Shown here: positions 41,830 through 50,233 of the stretch, piece by piece
Layout: each line of letters starts with the position of its first letter
How positions within the stretch are numbered: position 1 is the first letter of the stretch
Assembly: GCA_965250245.1 (NCBI GenBank)
Contig: OZ252296.1
Location: 4,712,001-4,776,000, forward strand
Source of the DNA: JABDIP01 sp965250245
GTDB taxonomy: Bacteria > Pseudomonadota > Alphaproteobacteria > DSM-16000 > Inquilinaceae
DNA: 64,000 nt
Direction: 5' to 3'
Notes under the pieces: generated by a model
What the model was told of the DNA's origin: nothing
Seen by the model: only the letters and a program-made list of their open reading frames with translations
Database searches by the model: none
Made by a program: the position numbers and the translations under genes

Positions 41830-42774
41830 GTGTTCACTGTGCGGGTCGCGCGGCCACTACGTCCGCTTTCACTTGTTTTTCTTGCCGCGTTGATCGCGCT
41901 CGGCGGGCCGCGGGAGGCTGCCGGCGAGAGCCTGCGCGTGGTCATTGGCCGGATTTCGGAGAAGCCCCGCGAGCACTTCACCCGCATGCGCGCGCTTGCC
42001 GATCACCTGGCGGTCGCGCTCGAGGCCCACGGTGTGACGGGCGTCGACGTGGTCCTGGTCGACAGCCTGGACGAAATGCGGGAGCTGATGGCGACCGGCC
42101 GCGTGGATATCGTCTCGGAGACGGCGTTCATGGGCCTGTCCCTGGTGGAATCCGGCGTCGCGGAGCTGGCGCTGCGGGAATGGAAGCAGGGTGTGGCGCA
42201 GTATCACACCGTGTTCTTCACCCGTACCGATTCCGGCCTGGCGGGCATCGCCGATCTGACCGGACATTCCATTGCCTTCGAGGACCCCGGCTCCACCTCG
42301 GCCTATCTGGTTCCGCGTGTCACGCTGGAGCTGTCCGGGATGGAACTGACGCCGCTGGAACAGCCCGGCGCGCCGGTTCCCGATGACCGGGTGGGCTATG
42401 TGTTCGCGGAAGGCGAGATCAATATCGTCGCCTGGGTGCATCGCGGCCTGGCCGATGCCGGCGTCGTCAGCAATCTCGACTGGGAGAACGAGGACGAGAC
42501 GCCGTCCTTCCTGAAGGACGACCTGACGATCATCCACGAGACCCCGCCGATCATCCGGTCCCTCCTCCTGATGCGCAGTGATCTGGACCCGGTGCTCAAG
42601 GAGCGGATCTCGGACATCCTCCTGGGCATGCACGAGACCGAGGCCGGCCGCCGGGCCCTGCAGCGCTACTTCCGGGTCAGCCGCTATGATCCGATCGAGG
42701 CGGCAGAGCCGGGCGGGCTGGAATTCGTCCGTGAGGTACTGCGCCGCACGGCGGACTGGGACCAATCCGAATGA
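41830..42774 (+). CDS. PhnD-like periplasmic binding protein, secreted (second copy)
   Basis: A 314-residue paralogue of the gene at 39648, with a cleavable-looking signal peptide (cleavage near EAAGE) instead of a membrane anchor. I chose the GTG at 41830, ten bases after GGGGAG; an ATG at 41812 is possible. Shared blocks include the RISEKPREHFTRM region, VDSLDEMRELMATGRVDIVS, SIAFEDPGSTSAYLVPR and HETxxxRxALxxYF near the end. It lies 74 bp before the histidine kinase gene. It probably captures a phosphonate-like or other small anionic ligand and presents it to the kinase. Confidence 0.8.
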   Translation: MFTVRVARPLRPLSLVFLAALIALGGPREAAGESLRVVIGRISEKPREHFTRMRALADHLAVALEAHGVTGVDVVLVDSLDEMRELMATGRVDIVSETAFMGLSLVESGVAELALREWKQGVAQYHTVFFTRTDSGLAGIADLTGHSIAFEDPGSTSAYLVPRVTLELSGMELTPLEQPGAPVPDDRVGYVFAEGEINIVAWVHRGLADAGVVSNLDWENEDETPSFLKDDLTIIHETPPIIRSLLLMRSDLDPVLKERISDILLGMHETEAGRRALQRYFRVSRYDPIEAAEPGGLEFVREVLRRTADWDQSE

Positions 42775-42848
42775 CCGGCCGGGCCGGCTTGCCGATCTTC
42801 AGCGCGCCTGGCCTGCGAGCCCGGCGGGCGGGCTGCTGACCGACCGCC

Positions 42849-44729
42849 ATGCGCCTGCGCCTGAAGACTCGATACGCCCTGACGCTGGTCGGCATGACGC
42901 TGGCCGTCGTCGTCGCCCTGTCGGTCGCGCTGTTCCTGGAGTTCCGCACCGCGGCGGACGATCTGCGGGAGTCGACGGCGGCATCGCTGGACGAGACCCT
43001 GTTGCGGCAATACCAGCAACGGGCCGTCGGGCTCTCGACCGCCCTGTCGACCAGCGTCGTCAACGCGGTCTACCGGCTGGACGTCGAGGAGATCGCGACC
43101 CTGTCCTCGGGCCTGTCGGCCCTGCCCGACGTGGCCGGCGTGGCGGTGCTGGACACCACGGGCCTGCTCTATCTCGAGGGCAACATTCCCGGCTTCACCA
43201 CCGACGAATCCGCGGTCGCGGCCTGGAGCGCGGCCGACGGGCTGCCGGATTCGACGCTGGTCGAGTTCCAGGAGAACGACGTGGTGACCTCGACGCCGGT
43301 GCGACTGGCCGGCTCGACGATCGGCCATGTGGTGCTGAGCGTGTCGCTGATGCCGATCCAGCAGGAGCTGGCAGCCGCGCGCAGCGCCCATGACCGGCAG
43401 ATCTCCGACGCCGTCCGCCGGGTGCTGAGCACCTCGGCACAGGTCGCCGCCGCCGCCGCGGTGGTCTGCCTGGTCCTGGCGTTCCTGGTCGGCGGGCGCC
43501 TCAGCCGGCCGATCACCTCGCTCTCGGTGCTGGCCAAGCGGGTCGGCCATGGCGATTTCGAGGTGCCGGACATTGTCGGCGGCCCGGGCGAGGTCGGCGA
43601 CCTCGCCGCGTCCTTCGTGTCGATGGCCCACAATCTGCGGCGCACCACGGTCAGCAACGCCTATCTGGACGGCATCCTCAACAGCATGCTGGACGGGCTG
43701 GTCGTGACCGGCACCGACGGCACGATCCGCAAGGTCAATGAAGCCACCTGCACCCTGCTCGGCTACGAGGAGCGCGAGCTGATCGGCCAGCCGATCACCC
43801 GGTTCCTGGAGATCGAGCGGCCGACCAGCGACCTGCAGCAGCCGCGGGAGGGCACCGGCCGCCACCGGGACGGCAGCATCCTGCCGGTGCTGGTCTCCAG
43901 CGCCGATCTCACCGGCGGACAGGATGGCGGCACCTCGAGCGTCTGGGTCTTCCGCGACATCACCCGGATCAAGCAGACCCAGGACGAGCTGATCGGCGCC
44001 AAGCAGGAGGCGGAGAAGGCGAACGACGCCAAATCCCAGTTCCTGGCCAATATGAGCCACGAGCTGCGCACCCCGCTCAACGCCGTCCTGGGCTTCACCG
44101 AGCTGGTCATCGACGGCACCTACGGCAAGGTCCCGCCGGCCATCCTGGAGGCCATGGAGCGGGTCGAGCGCAACGGGCAGCACCTGCTGGGGCTGATCAA
44201 CGACGTGCTGGACCTGTCGAAGATCGAGGCCGGCCGTCTGACCCTGTCCCATGGCCGCTACGACATGGCCGACGTCGTGCGGACCGTGGAATCCTCGCTC
44301 AGCCCCCTGGCGGAGGAGAAACGGATCGATCTGTCCTGCCACGTGCCGGAGCAGATGCCGCCCGGCTGGGGCGATGCGCGCCGGATCACCCAGGCGCTGA
44401 TGAACCTCGTCGGCAATGCGATCAAGTTCACCGAGGCCGGCGACGTCACGGTGCGGGTGGAAACCGATGGCGACTGGTTCCGGGTGACCGTGTCCGATAC
44501 CGGCCCCGGGATCGCCGAAACGGATCTGCAGGCGATCTTCGACGATTTCTACCAGGTCGACGGATCGCTGAGCCGGCAGCAGGGCGGCACCGGGCTGGGG
44601 CTGGCGATCGCCCGGCGCATGATCGAGATGCATGGCGGGCAGCTATGGGTCGAATCGACCCTGGGCCAGGGCGCTGATTTCCACTTCACCGTGCCGCTGC
44701 GCGCCGATCGCCGGATCGAGGCGGCATGA
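42849..44729 (+). CDS. Membrane sensor histidine kinase (HAMP-PAS-HisKA-HATPase)
   Basis: A 626-residue kinase. Two membrane segments (about 11-31 and 195-220) flank a periplasmic domain of about 160 residues. Then come a HAMP linker, a PAS domain (MLDGLVVTGTDGTIRKVNEA) and HisKA with His404 in MSHELRTPLNAV. HATPase_c carries an N-box NLVGNAIKFTEAG, a G1 box DTGPGI and a G2 box GTGLGLAIARR. There is no receiver domain. Its stop overlaps the response-regulator start by four bases. The periplasmic domain next to two binding-protein genes suggests it reads a ligand-loaded binding protein, as TorS reads TorT. Confidence 0.93.
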   Translation: MRLRLKTRYALTLVGMTLAVVVALSVALFLEFRTAADDLRESTAASLDETLLRQYQQRAVGLSTALSTSVVNAVYRLDVEEIATLSSGLSALPDVAGVAVLDTTGLLYLEGNIPGFTTDESAVAAWSAADGLPDSTLVEFQENDVVTSTPVRLAGSTIGHVVLSVSLMPIQQELAAARSAHDRQISDAVRRVLSTSAQVAAAAAVVCLVLAFLVGGRLSRPITSLSVLAKRVGHGDFEVPDIVGGPGEVGDLAASFVSMAHNLRRTTVSNAYLDGILNSMLDGLVVTGTDGTIRKVNEATCTLLGYEERELIGQPITRFLEIERPTSDLQQPREGTGRHRDGSILPVLVSSADLTGGQDGGTSSVWVFRDITRIKQTQDELIGAKQEAEKANDAKSQFLANMSHELRTPLNAVLGFTELVIDGTYGKVPPAILEAMERVERNGQHLLGLINDVLDLSKIEAGRLTLSHGRYDMADVVRTVESSLSPLAEEKRIDLSCHVPEQMPPGWGDARRITQALMNLVGNAIKFTEAGDVTVRVETDGDWFRVTVSDTGPGIAETDLQAIFDDFYQVDGSLSRQQGGTGLGLAIARRMIEMHGGQLWVESTLGQGADFHFTVPLRADRRIEAA

Positions 44730-45091
44730 GCAAGCGGGTCCTGATCGTCGAAGACCAGGAGGACAACCGGCGGGTCATCCGCGACATGCTGAACCACGCC
44801 GGGTTCCTGACCGAGGAGGCGTCCTCCGGCGAGGAGGCGATCGCCCGGGTCAACAAGCACGTGCCCGACCTCATCCTGATGGATGTGCAATTGCCCGGGC
44901 TCGACGGCTACACGATCACCCGCCAGATCAAGCGGGTGCCGGACCTGGCGCAGATCCCGATCATCGCCGTCACGTCCTTCGCCATGTCCGGCGACGACAC
45001 CCGGGCGCGCGAGGCGGGCTGCGACGACTACATCGCCAAGCCCTACAGCCCGCGCGCGCTGCTGCAACGGATCAAGGACATGCTGGGCTGA
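44726..45091 (+). CDS. Single-domain response regulator
   Basis: A 121-residue CheY/DivK-like receiver with no output domain. Phospho-acceptor Asp53 lies in LILMDVQLPG, the acidic pocket in VEDQEDNRR, and the conserved Lys in IAKPYSPRAL; TSFAM supplies the switch Thr/Ser. The form VEDQEDNRRVI is close to DivK-type regulators, which act through protein partners or onward phosphotransfer. It is translationally coupled to the kinase gene. The cluster therefore lacks an obvious DNA-binding output. Confidence 0.93.
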   Translation: MSKRVLIVEDQEDNRRVIRDMLNHAGFLTEEASSGEEAIARVNKHVPDLILMDVQLPGLDGYTITRQIKRVPDLAQIPIIAVTSFAMSGDDTRAREAGCDDYIAKPYSPRALLQRIKDMLG

Positions 45092-45103
45092 CGGCGCGGC
45101 CGC

Positions 45104-46027
45104 TCATTGCAGGCCGGCCTTCTCCCAATAGGACGGCCGCCCCAGGGTCTCCACCAGATAGTCGACAAAGGCGCGGACCTTGGGCGACAGGTGCCGGCTT
45201 GCCGGATAGACCGCATAGACGTCGCGGTTGTCGGCCTCATGCCCGGTCAGCAGCGGCACCAGCGCGCCGGATTTGATGTCCTGGGACAGCACGTAGGACG
45301 GAAGCTGGACGAGACCGACGCCCGCCAGCGCCGCCTCCCGCAGCACGTCGGCGCTGTTCGACTCCATGCCGCCGTCGACGCGCACCGAGCGCAGCGTCCG
45401 GCCGGCGCCGAACTGCCAATGGCTGCGCGGCTGGTACGACGTCAGCACCAGGCAATTGTGGTCGCCCAGATCCTTCGGCGTATCCGGCCGGCCGTGTCGG
45501 GCAATGTAGTCCGGGCTGGCGCAGACCAGGCGCCGGAACGGTGCGATGCGCCGTGCCACCAGGCTGGAATCCCGGAGCTCGGCGACCCGGACCGCGACAT
45601 CGCGGCCTTCCTCCACCAGATCGACGAAGCGGTCGTTGATCGACACGTCCAGGGTGATGTCCGGGAAGCGGAGGGCGAAGCCCGGCAGGATCGGCGCGAC
45701 ATGGATGTTGCCGAAGATCGAGGGCATGCTGATCTTCAGCACGCCGCTGGGCGCAGCACTCAGGTCGAGCACCGCCTGTTCCGCCTCCGCCAGGGCGTCG
45801 AGGGCGGCACGGGCGCGCTCGTAATAGGCCGCCCCGATCTCTGTCAGGCTGATGCGCCGAGTGGTCCGGTTCAGCAACCGGGCGCCGAGCCGATCCTCGA
45901 GCTGGCTGACCTGCCGGCTGACCGCCGACGGCGTCAGGCCGAGCACGGCGCTGGCGGCCGAAAATCCGCCGCTCTCGACGACCTGGGCGAAGACCGGGAG
46001 ACCGGCAAGCGTGCCGATGGATGCCAT
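45104..46027 (-). CDS. LysR-family transcriptional regulator
   Basis: A 307-residue LTTR. The winged helix-turn-helix (GGFSAASAVLGLTPSAVSRQ) spans about residues 20-40, and the effector-binding domain of about 210 residues follows. It is of the CrgA-like class in its N-terminal sequence (LPVFAQVVESGGFSAA). The effector is unknown. It is divergent from the small gene at 46148; the 120-bp gap is AT-rich and contains ATCTT/AAGAT half-sites at about 46048 and 46091, which could be part of an LTTR operator. Confidence 0.9.
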   Translation of the reverse strand: MASIGTLAGLPVFAQVVESGGFSAASAVLGLTPSAVSRQVSQLEDRLGARLLNRTTRRISLTEIGAAYYERARAALDALAEAEQAVLDLSAAPSGVLKISMPSIFGNIHVAPILPGFALRFPDITLDVSINDRFVDLVEEGRDVAVRVAELRDSSLVARRIAPFRRLVCASPDYIARHGRPDTPKDLGDHNCLVLTSYQPRSHWQFGAGRTLRSVRVDGGMESNSADVLREAALAGVGLVQLPSYVLSQDIKSGALVPLLTGHEADNRDVYAVYPASRHLSPKVRAFVDYLVETLGRPSYWEKAGLQ

Positions 46028-46147
46028 TATTGCGCTCGGCTCACAAATCTTGTTCCCAATTGGCCGATTATCATATTCTCAGACCAGAGTAAGATCTGCA
46101 TGAGACCGGGGCAAGACCCGCCTCCGGATACCGGAAGGATCGGAATC

Positions 46148-46336
46148 ATGCAGACCATCCCCAGCATCCCGCCCGGCGCCGTGGAGCAGCACATGCGGCG
46201 TGGCCGTCAGCTCAGATCCGCCACCGCGATCGCCCTCTTCGCGTCGTTCGGACGTGCCGTCCTGCACATCGTGGAGCGGGCCTTCGTGCGCCCCTACCGG
46301 ATGACCGGAACGCCGGGCTGCGGCTGCGAGGCCTAA
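46148..46336 (+). CDS. Small hypothetical protein (62 aa) divergent from LysR gene
   Basis: An open frame of 62 codons with AAGGA eight bases before the ATG. The protein starts MQTIPSIPPGAVEQHMRRG and ends in a Cys-containing, Gly-rich tail (TPGCGCEA). A stretch around residues 24-45 (SATAIALFASFGRAVLHIVE) is amphipathic to hydrophobic, so membrane association is possible. I recognise no family. Its position opposite the LysR gene is typical of a regulator's target. Confidence 0.5.
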   Translation: MQTIPSIPPGAVEQHMRRGRQLRSATAIALFASFGRAVLHIVERAFVRPYRMTGTPGCGCEA

Positions 46337-46409
46337 GAGATCCGCCACCGCGGACCACCGCATTCGTGACGCATGGCGCGGACGGCGCGCGCTGCTAAAG
46401 TGCCGCGCC

Positions 46410-47078
46410 ATGCGAACCCTGTTTCATCTTTGGCTGTCCGCGCCCAGCCGGATCGTCCGGATCGCCCTCGCCGAGAAGGGGCTCGAGGTCGATCTGAAGG
46501 TCGAAAAGGTCTGGGAACGCCGGGACGCGTTCCTGACCCTGAACCCGGCCGGCGACGTGCCGGTGCTGATCGAGCCGGACGGCACCACGCTGACCGACGC
46601 CTGGGTGATCTCGGAGTACCTGGAAGAGGTGCACCCGGACCCGACGCTGATCGGCCAGGACCCGGTCGGCCGCGCCGAGACCCGCCGGCTGCTGGCCTGG
46701 TTCGACCGCAAGTTCTCCGCCGAGGTCACCGAGAACCTGGTCGGCGAGAAGATCATGAAGCGCTTCCTCGGCCTCGGACAGCCGAACTCCGATGCCATCC
46801 GCGCCGGCCAGGCCAACATCCACTATCACCTGGACTACATCGCCTATCTGTCGGAGCAGCGGAACTGGCTGGCCGGGGACGCGTTCAGCCTGGCCGACAT
46901 CGCCGCCGGCGCCCATCTCTCGGTCGTCGACTATATCGGAGACGTGCCCTGGACCGCCCATCCGGAAGCCAAGGAGTGGTACGCCCGCATCAAGTCGCGG
47001 CCGAGCTTCCGGTCGCTGCTAGGCGACCTCATCCCCGGCGTCCCGCCGCCGCGCCACTACGCCGATCTGGATTTTTAG
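46410..47078 (+). CDS. Glutathione S-transferase-like protein (FzlA-like)
   Basis: A 222-residue GST-fold protein, with a thioredoxin-like N-terminal domain (about 1-80) ending in VISEYLEEVHPD and an all-helical C-terminal domain. The RRLLAWFDRKFSAEVTENL block and the ending HYADLDF match the FzlA branch of GST-like proteins. In Caulobacter FzlA binds FtsZ and controls constriction; whether this copy does so is inference. No catalytic Cys or Ser is obvious at the usual N-terminal position (LSAPSRIVRIAL). No partner gene is adjacent. Confidence 0.82.
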   Translation: MRTLFHLWLSAPSRIVRIALAEKGLEVDLKVEKVWERRDAFLTLNPAGDVPVLIEPDGTTLTDAWVISEYLEEVHPDPTLIGQDPVGRAETRRLLAWFDRKFSAEVTENLVGEKIMKRFLGLGQPNSDAIRAGQANIHYHLDYIAYLSEQRNWLAGDAFSLADIAAGAHLSVVDYIGDVPWTAHPEAKEWYARIKSRPSFRSLLGDLIPGVPPPRHYADLDF

Positions 47079-47108
47079 CCGGCAGCCGAAATGTGCTGGC
47101 GGCCACCC

Positions 47109-47203
47109 TCGTCCTTCGACAGGCTCAGGATGAGGGTGAACGATTGCTGGTTTTCCAATCCGCTGCAAACAAATCACCTCATCCTGAGCCTGTCGAAGGA
47201 TGA
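47109..47203. repeat. Intergenic inverted repeat, 27-bp arms (CTTCGACAGGCTCAGGATGA type)
   Basis: Arms 47109-47135 and 47177-47203 are reverse complements at 26 of 27 positions with 41 bp between them. The core CTTCGACAGGCTCAGGATGA is a dispersed repeat seen in many alphaproteobacterial genomes. It lies between the convergent GST-like and sugar-dehydrogenase genes and could double as a terminator in both directions. Confidence 0.85.
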
Positions 47204-47239
47204 CGGCTCGGCCAGGACCGGCCCTTCTTCCACGGGCCG

Positions 47240-48385
47240 CTAGCCAGCCGGTGCGATCCGCAGCACCGCACCGTCGCTCTCGTCGGTGACGACGTAGACC
47301 GCGCCGTCCGGCCCGACGTCCACGTCGCGGATGCGCTGGCCCAAGGGCTCCAGCAGCCGTTCCTCGCGCAGCACCCGCTCGCCGTCCAGTTCCAGCCGGA
47401 CCAGCGCCTCGGAGCGGAGGCCGCTGATCAGCAGATCGCCGCGCCAGTCCGGGAAGGCATCGCCGCCATAGAAGATCATGCCGGCGGGCGCGATCACCGG
47501 GGTCCAGGTGACCAGCGGGTCGACCATGCCCTCCGCGCTCTGGCGGCCGGTGCCGACCGGCGTCCCACTGTAGTTCACCCCGTGCGACACCAGCGGCCAG
47601 CCGTAGTTGCTGCCCGGCCGGGCGATGTTGATCTCATCGCCGCCGCGCGGGCCATGCTCGATCTCCCAAAGCTCGCCGGTTGTCGGATGGATCGCGGCGC
47701 CCTGGATGTTGCGGTGGCCGTAGGACCAGATCTCCGGCCGCGCGCCGGCCTGGCCGACGAACGGGTTGTCCGCCGGGACCGAACCGTCCTCGTTGAGCCG
47801 CACGATCTTTCCCAGATGCGAGTCGAGGTCCTGGGATTGGACCCGGTACTCCCGGTCGGAGCGCTCGCCGGTGGTGATGAAGATGTAGCCGTCGCGGTCG
47901 AACACCAGCCGCGATCCGTAATGCTTGGTGCCGGCGAGCTTCGGCTCCTGGCTGAAGATCACCTCCACCTCTTCCAGCCGGGTGCCATCGGCGCTCAGCC
48001 GGCCGCGCGCCGCGGCGGTGGAATTGGTGCGGTCCGGACCCGGCTCGGCATAGGTCAGATAGACCAGCCGGTTCTCGGCGAAATCCGGGTGCAATGTCAC
48101 GTCCAACAGCCCGCCCTGGCCGCGGGCGTCGACCTCGGGCACCCCGGCGATCGGAGCGGAGACGCCGCCATCCTGGTCCACCAGCCGCAGGCGCCCCGGC
48201 CGCTCGGTGACGAGCATGCGCCCGTCCGGCAGGAAGTCGAGCGCCCAGGGTCGCGACAACCCCTCGGCCACCGTCGAGACGCGGATGTCCCCGGATTCGG
48301 TGGGAAACACCCGGTCCACCGCCTCGGCCGGCGCGCAGGCGCCCAGCGCGGCACTCAGGATCAGCACTCCAAGGATGCGGGGCAT
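47240..48385 (-). CDS. PQQ-dependent soluble aldose sugar dehydrogenase-like lipoprotein
   Basis: A 381-residue beta-propeller of the YliI/Asd (glucose-sorbosone dehydrogenase) family, which oxidises sugars in the periplasm with PQQ. The propeller repeats include RPWALDFLPDGRMLVTERPG near the start, HYGSRLVFDRDGYIFITTGE in the middle and the conserved WEIEHGPRGGDEIN. The signal sequence ends in ALGAC (Cys17), a lipobox, so it is likely anchored to a membrane. The start at 48385 gives this clean signal; the open frame is eight codons longer. No PQQ synthesis genes are in the window. Confidence 0.88.
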   Translation of the reverse strand: MPRILGVLILSAALGACAPAEAVDRVFPTESGDIRVSTVAEGLSRPWALDFLPDGRMLVTERPGRLRLVDQDGGVSAPIAGVPEVDARGQGGLLDVTLHPDFAENRLVYLTYAEPGPDRTNSTAAARGRLSADGTRLEEVEVIFSQEPKLAGTKHYGSRLVFDRDGYIFITTGERSDREYRVQSQDLDSHLGKIVRLNEDGSVPADNPFVGQAGARPEIWSYGHRNIQGAAIHPTTGELWEIEHGPRGGDEINIARPGSNYGWPLVSHGVNYSGTPVGTGRQSAEGMVDPLVTWTPVIAPAGMIFYGGDAFPDWRGDLLISGLRSEALVRLELDGERVLREERLLEPLGQRIRDVDVGPDGAVYVVTDESDGAVLRIAPAG

Positions 48386-48469
48386 GGCGAACTCCCTGAC
48401 GACCGGCATTGGCTCCTTGCCAACATGTAGTGCGTCACCGGCGAATGTCCCGGCCGCATTGCCGTGGCG

Positions 48470-49222
48470 TCAGGGCAGGCGCCCGAGATTGCGCCGGGCG
48501 GACTGGGCGGCGGCGGAGTCGGGTGCCAACGCCAGCACCTGCGTCCAGTCGGTCCGGGCGCCCTCGACATCCTCCAGCTGCCAGCGGATGTTGCCGCGCT
48601 CCAGGAAGACGTCGGGATTGCCGGGCGCGGCCGCGACGGCACGGTCGGCCTCCGCCAGCGCGGCCGGCGCATCGCCGCCGAACCGCAGCGCCGCCGCCTT
48701 CAGCAGATGGATCTCCGCATGGCCGGGGGCCAGGGCCTCGGCCCGGGTCAGGTCGTCCAGGGCCGCCGCGTAATCGGCGCGCGCGGCATGTGCGTAGGAT
48801 CGCGCGACATAGAGTTCGGCATCGGCCGGCGTCAGTGCGATCGCCGATGCCAACGCCGCCGCCGCCGCAGCGGGCTCGCCGGCCAGAAGCCATGCCCGCC
48901 CCGCCTGGTCGTACAATCCGGCGGTCAACGGACGGTCGACAGCGCCGACCTCGATCGCGATGGCCTCCAGCCGCACCGCCGCCTCGGCATAGTCGCGCAG
49001 GTTGAACAGCGCGATGGCGGCGCAGTGGCGGGCCGGGTTGCCGCCGCCGACCTCCTCCCAGCTCCGCGCCGAGGCCAGCGCATCCGACGGTGCCCGGGCA
49101 GCCAGGACCATGCACGCGTCGTATTCCGCGCTGTGGTCGATCCGGCTTTCGGCGAACGCAGCGCCGGCAGCCAGGAAAGCAAGGGCGGCGAGCGATCGGG
49201 AGAGTGTCTTGTGGCTCGGCAT
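48470..49222 (-). CDS. Exported tetratricopeptide-repeat protein
   Basis: A 250-residue protein with a signal peptide (cleavage near AFAES) followed by about five TPR units, visible as repeating YAEAAVRLEAIA, YAAALDDLTRAEALAPGHAE and LAEADRAVAAAPGNPDVFLE blocks. Such proteins act as periplasmic scaffolds; no specific partner is indicated. The start at 49222 is set by the signal peptide. It is divergent from, and 52 bp away from, the YeeZ-like gene. Confidence 0.78.
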   Translation of the reverse strand: MPSHKTLSRSLAALAFLAAGAAFAESRIDHSAEYDACMVLAARAPSDALASARSWEEVGGGNPARHCAAIALFNLRDYAEAAVRLEAIAIEVGAVDRPLTAGLYDQAGRAWLLAGEPAAAAAALASAIALTPADAELYVARSYAHAARADYAAALDDLTRAEALAPGHAEIHLLKAAALRFGGDAPAALAEADRAVAAAPGNPDVFLERGNIRWQLEDVEGARTDWTQVLALAPDSAAAQSARRNLGRLP

Positions 49223-49274
49223 GGGCGCCCGTACAGTCGCCGCCGCAACGCAGCAATGCAAGGGTGCAGCGCCC

Positions 49275-50153
49275 ATGTCGCGCCTGTTCTGCTTCGGCCT
49301 CGGCTATTCCGCCATGGCCCTGGCCGACCGGCTGATCGCCGATGGCTGGTCGGTGGCCGGCACCTGCCGGTCGGAGGAGAAACGCGCCCGGATGGCCGAG
49401 CGCGGCATTGCCGCATATCTGTTCGACCGCGGCCGGCCGCTGGACGATTCCGCGGCGGCGCTCGCCGACGCCACCCATCTGCTGAGCTCGGTGCCGCCGG
49501 ATGCCGACGGCGACCCGGTGCTGGACCATCACGCCGACGACATCGCCGCCGCCGTCTCCGGCGGGCCGCTGGGCTGGGCCGGCTACCTCTCGACCACCGG
49601 CGTCTACGGCGACCGCGACGGCGGCTGGATCGACGAGCAGTCGGAGCTGGCGCCGACCGGCGAGCGCGGCCGGCGACGGCTGGCGGCGGAGCGCGGCTGG
49701 CTGTCCCTGGGCGAGGAGACCGGCCTGGCGGTGCAGCTCTTTCGCCTGTCCGGCATCTACGGGCCGGGCCGCAGCGCGCTCGACACTGTGCGGCGCGGCC
49801 GGGCGCGGCGCATCGACAAGCCGGGCCAGGTGTTCAACCGCATCCATGTGGACGACATCGCCACCATCCTGCAGGCCTCGATCGCCCATCCCAACGCCGG
49901 TGCCGCCTACAATTGCGCCGATGACGACGCCGCGCCGCCGCAGGACGTGATTGCCCACGCCTGCGTGCTGCTTGGCGTCGCGCCGCCGCCGCTGGTGCCG
50001 TTCGAGAAGGCCGAACTCTCGGACATGGCGCGCAGCTTCTATGCCGACAACAAGCGGGTCCGCAATGACCGCATCAAGGCCGAACTGGGCGTCACCCTGA
50101 TGTATCCGAGCTACCGCGACGGCCTCGCCGCCCAACTGGCCGCAGGCCTCTAG
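49275..50153 (+). CDS. YeeZ-like NAD(P)-dependent epimerase family protein
   Basis: A 292-residue atypical SDR with N-terminal loop CFGLGYSAMALADRLI and a YLSTTGVYGDRDGGWIDE stretch, typical of the YeeZ branch of the extended SDR/NAD-epimerase superfamily. It lacks the usual YxxxK pair, as is normal for YeeZ. Function is unknown. In other alphaproteobacteria it often lies near a GST-like gene, here about 2.2 kb away. The start at 49275 begins directly at the Rossmann fold. Confidence 0.85.
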   Translation: MSRLFCFGLGYSAMALADRLIADGWSVAGTCRSEEKRARMAERGIAAYLFDRGRPLDDSAAALADATHLLSSVPPDADGDPVLDHHADDIAAAVSGGPLGWAGYLSTTGVYGDRDGGWIDEQSELAPTGERGRRRLAAERGWLSLGEETGLAVQLFRLSGIYGPGRSALDTVRRGRARRIDKPGQVFNRIHVDDIATILQASIAHPNAGAAYNCADDDAAPPQDVIAHACVLLGVAPPPLVPFEKAELSDMARSFYADNKRVRNDRIKAELGVTLMYPSYRDGLAAQLAAGL

Positions 50154-50174
50154 ACGGCTCTGGCATCGAATTTC

Positions 50175-50218
50175 GATCTTGCAGGAAATCTTGCACGCTC
50201 TATAGTAGCTGCAAGATC
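50175..50218. promoter_or_regulatory. Operator of the RpiR-type regulon: three TTGCA-type half-sites
   Basis: GATCTTGCAG at 50175-50184 is the exact reverse complement of CTGCAAGATC at 50209-50218. A third partial copy, ATCTTGCA, lies at 50188-50195. They surround a promoter for the downstream regulator gene, so occupancy would block RNA polymerase. This fits autoregulation by the RpiR protein. Confidence 0.6.
50179..50206 (+). promoter_or_regulatory. Promoter of the rpiR-type gene and importer operon
   Basis: TATAGT at 50201-50206 matches five of six bases of the -10 consensus, and TTGCAG at 50179-50184, 16 bp before it, serves as a weak -35. It ends 27 bp before the ATG at 50234 and is enclosed by the three TTGCA half-sites. 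Confidence 0.5.
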
Positions 50219-50233
50219 ACTTGCGAGACGGCG

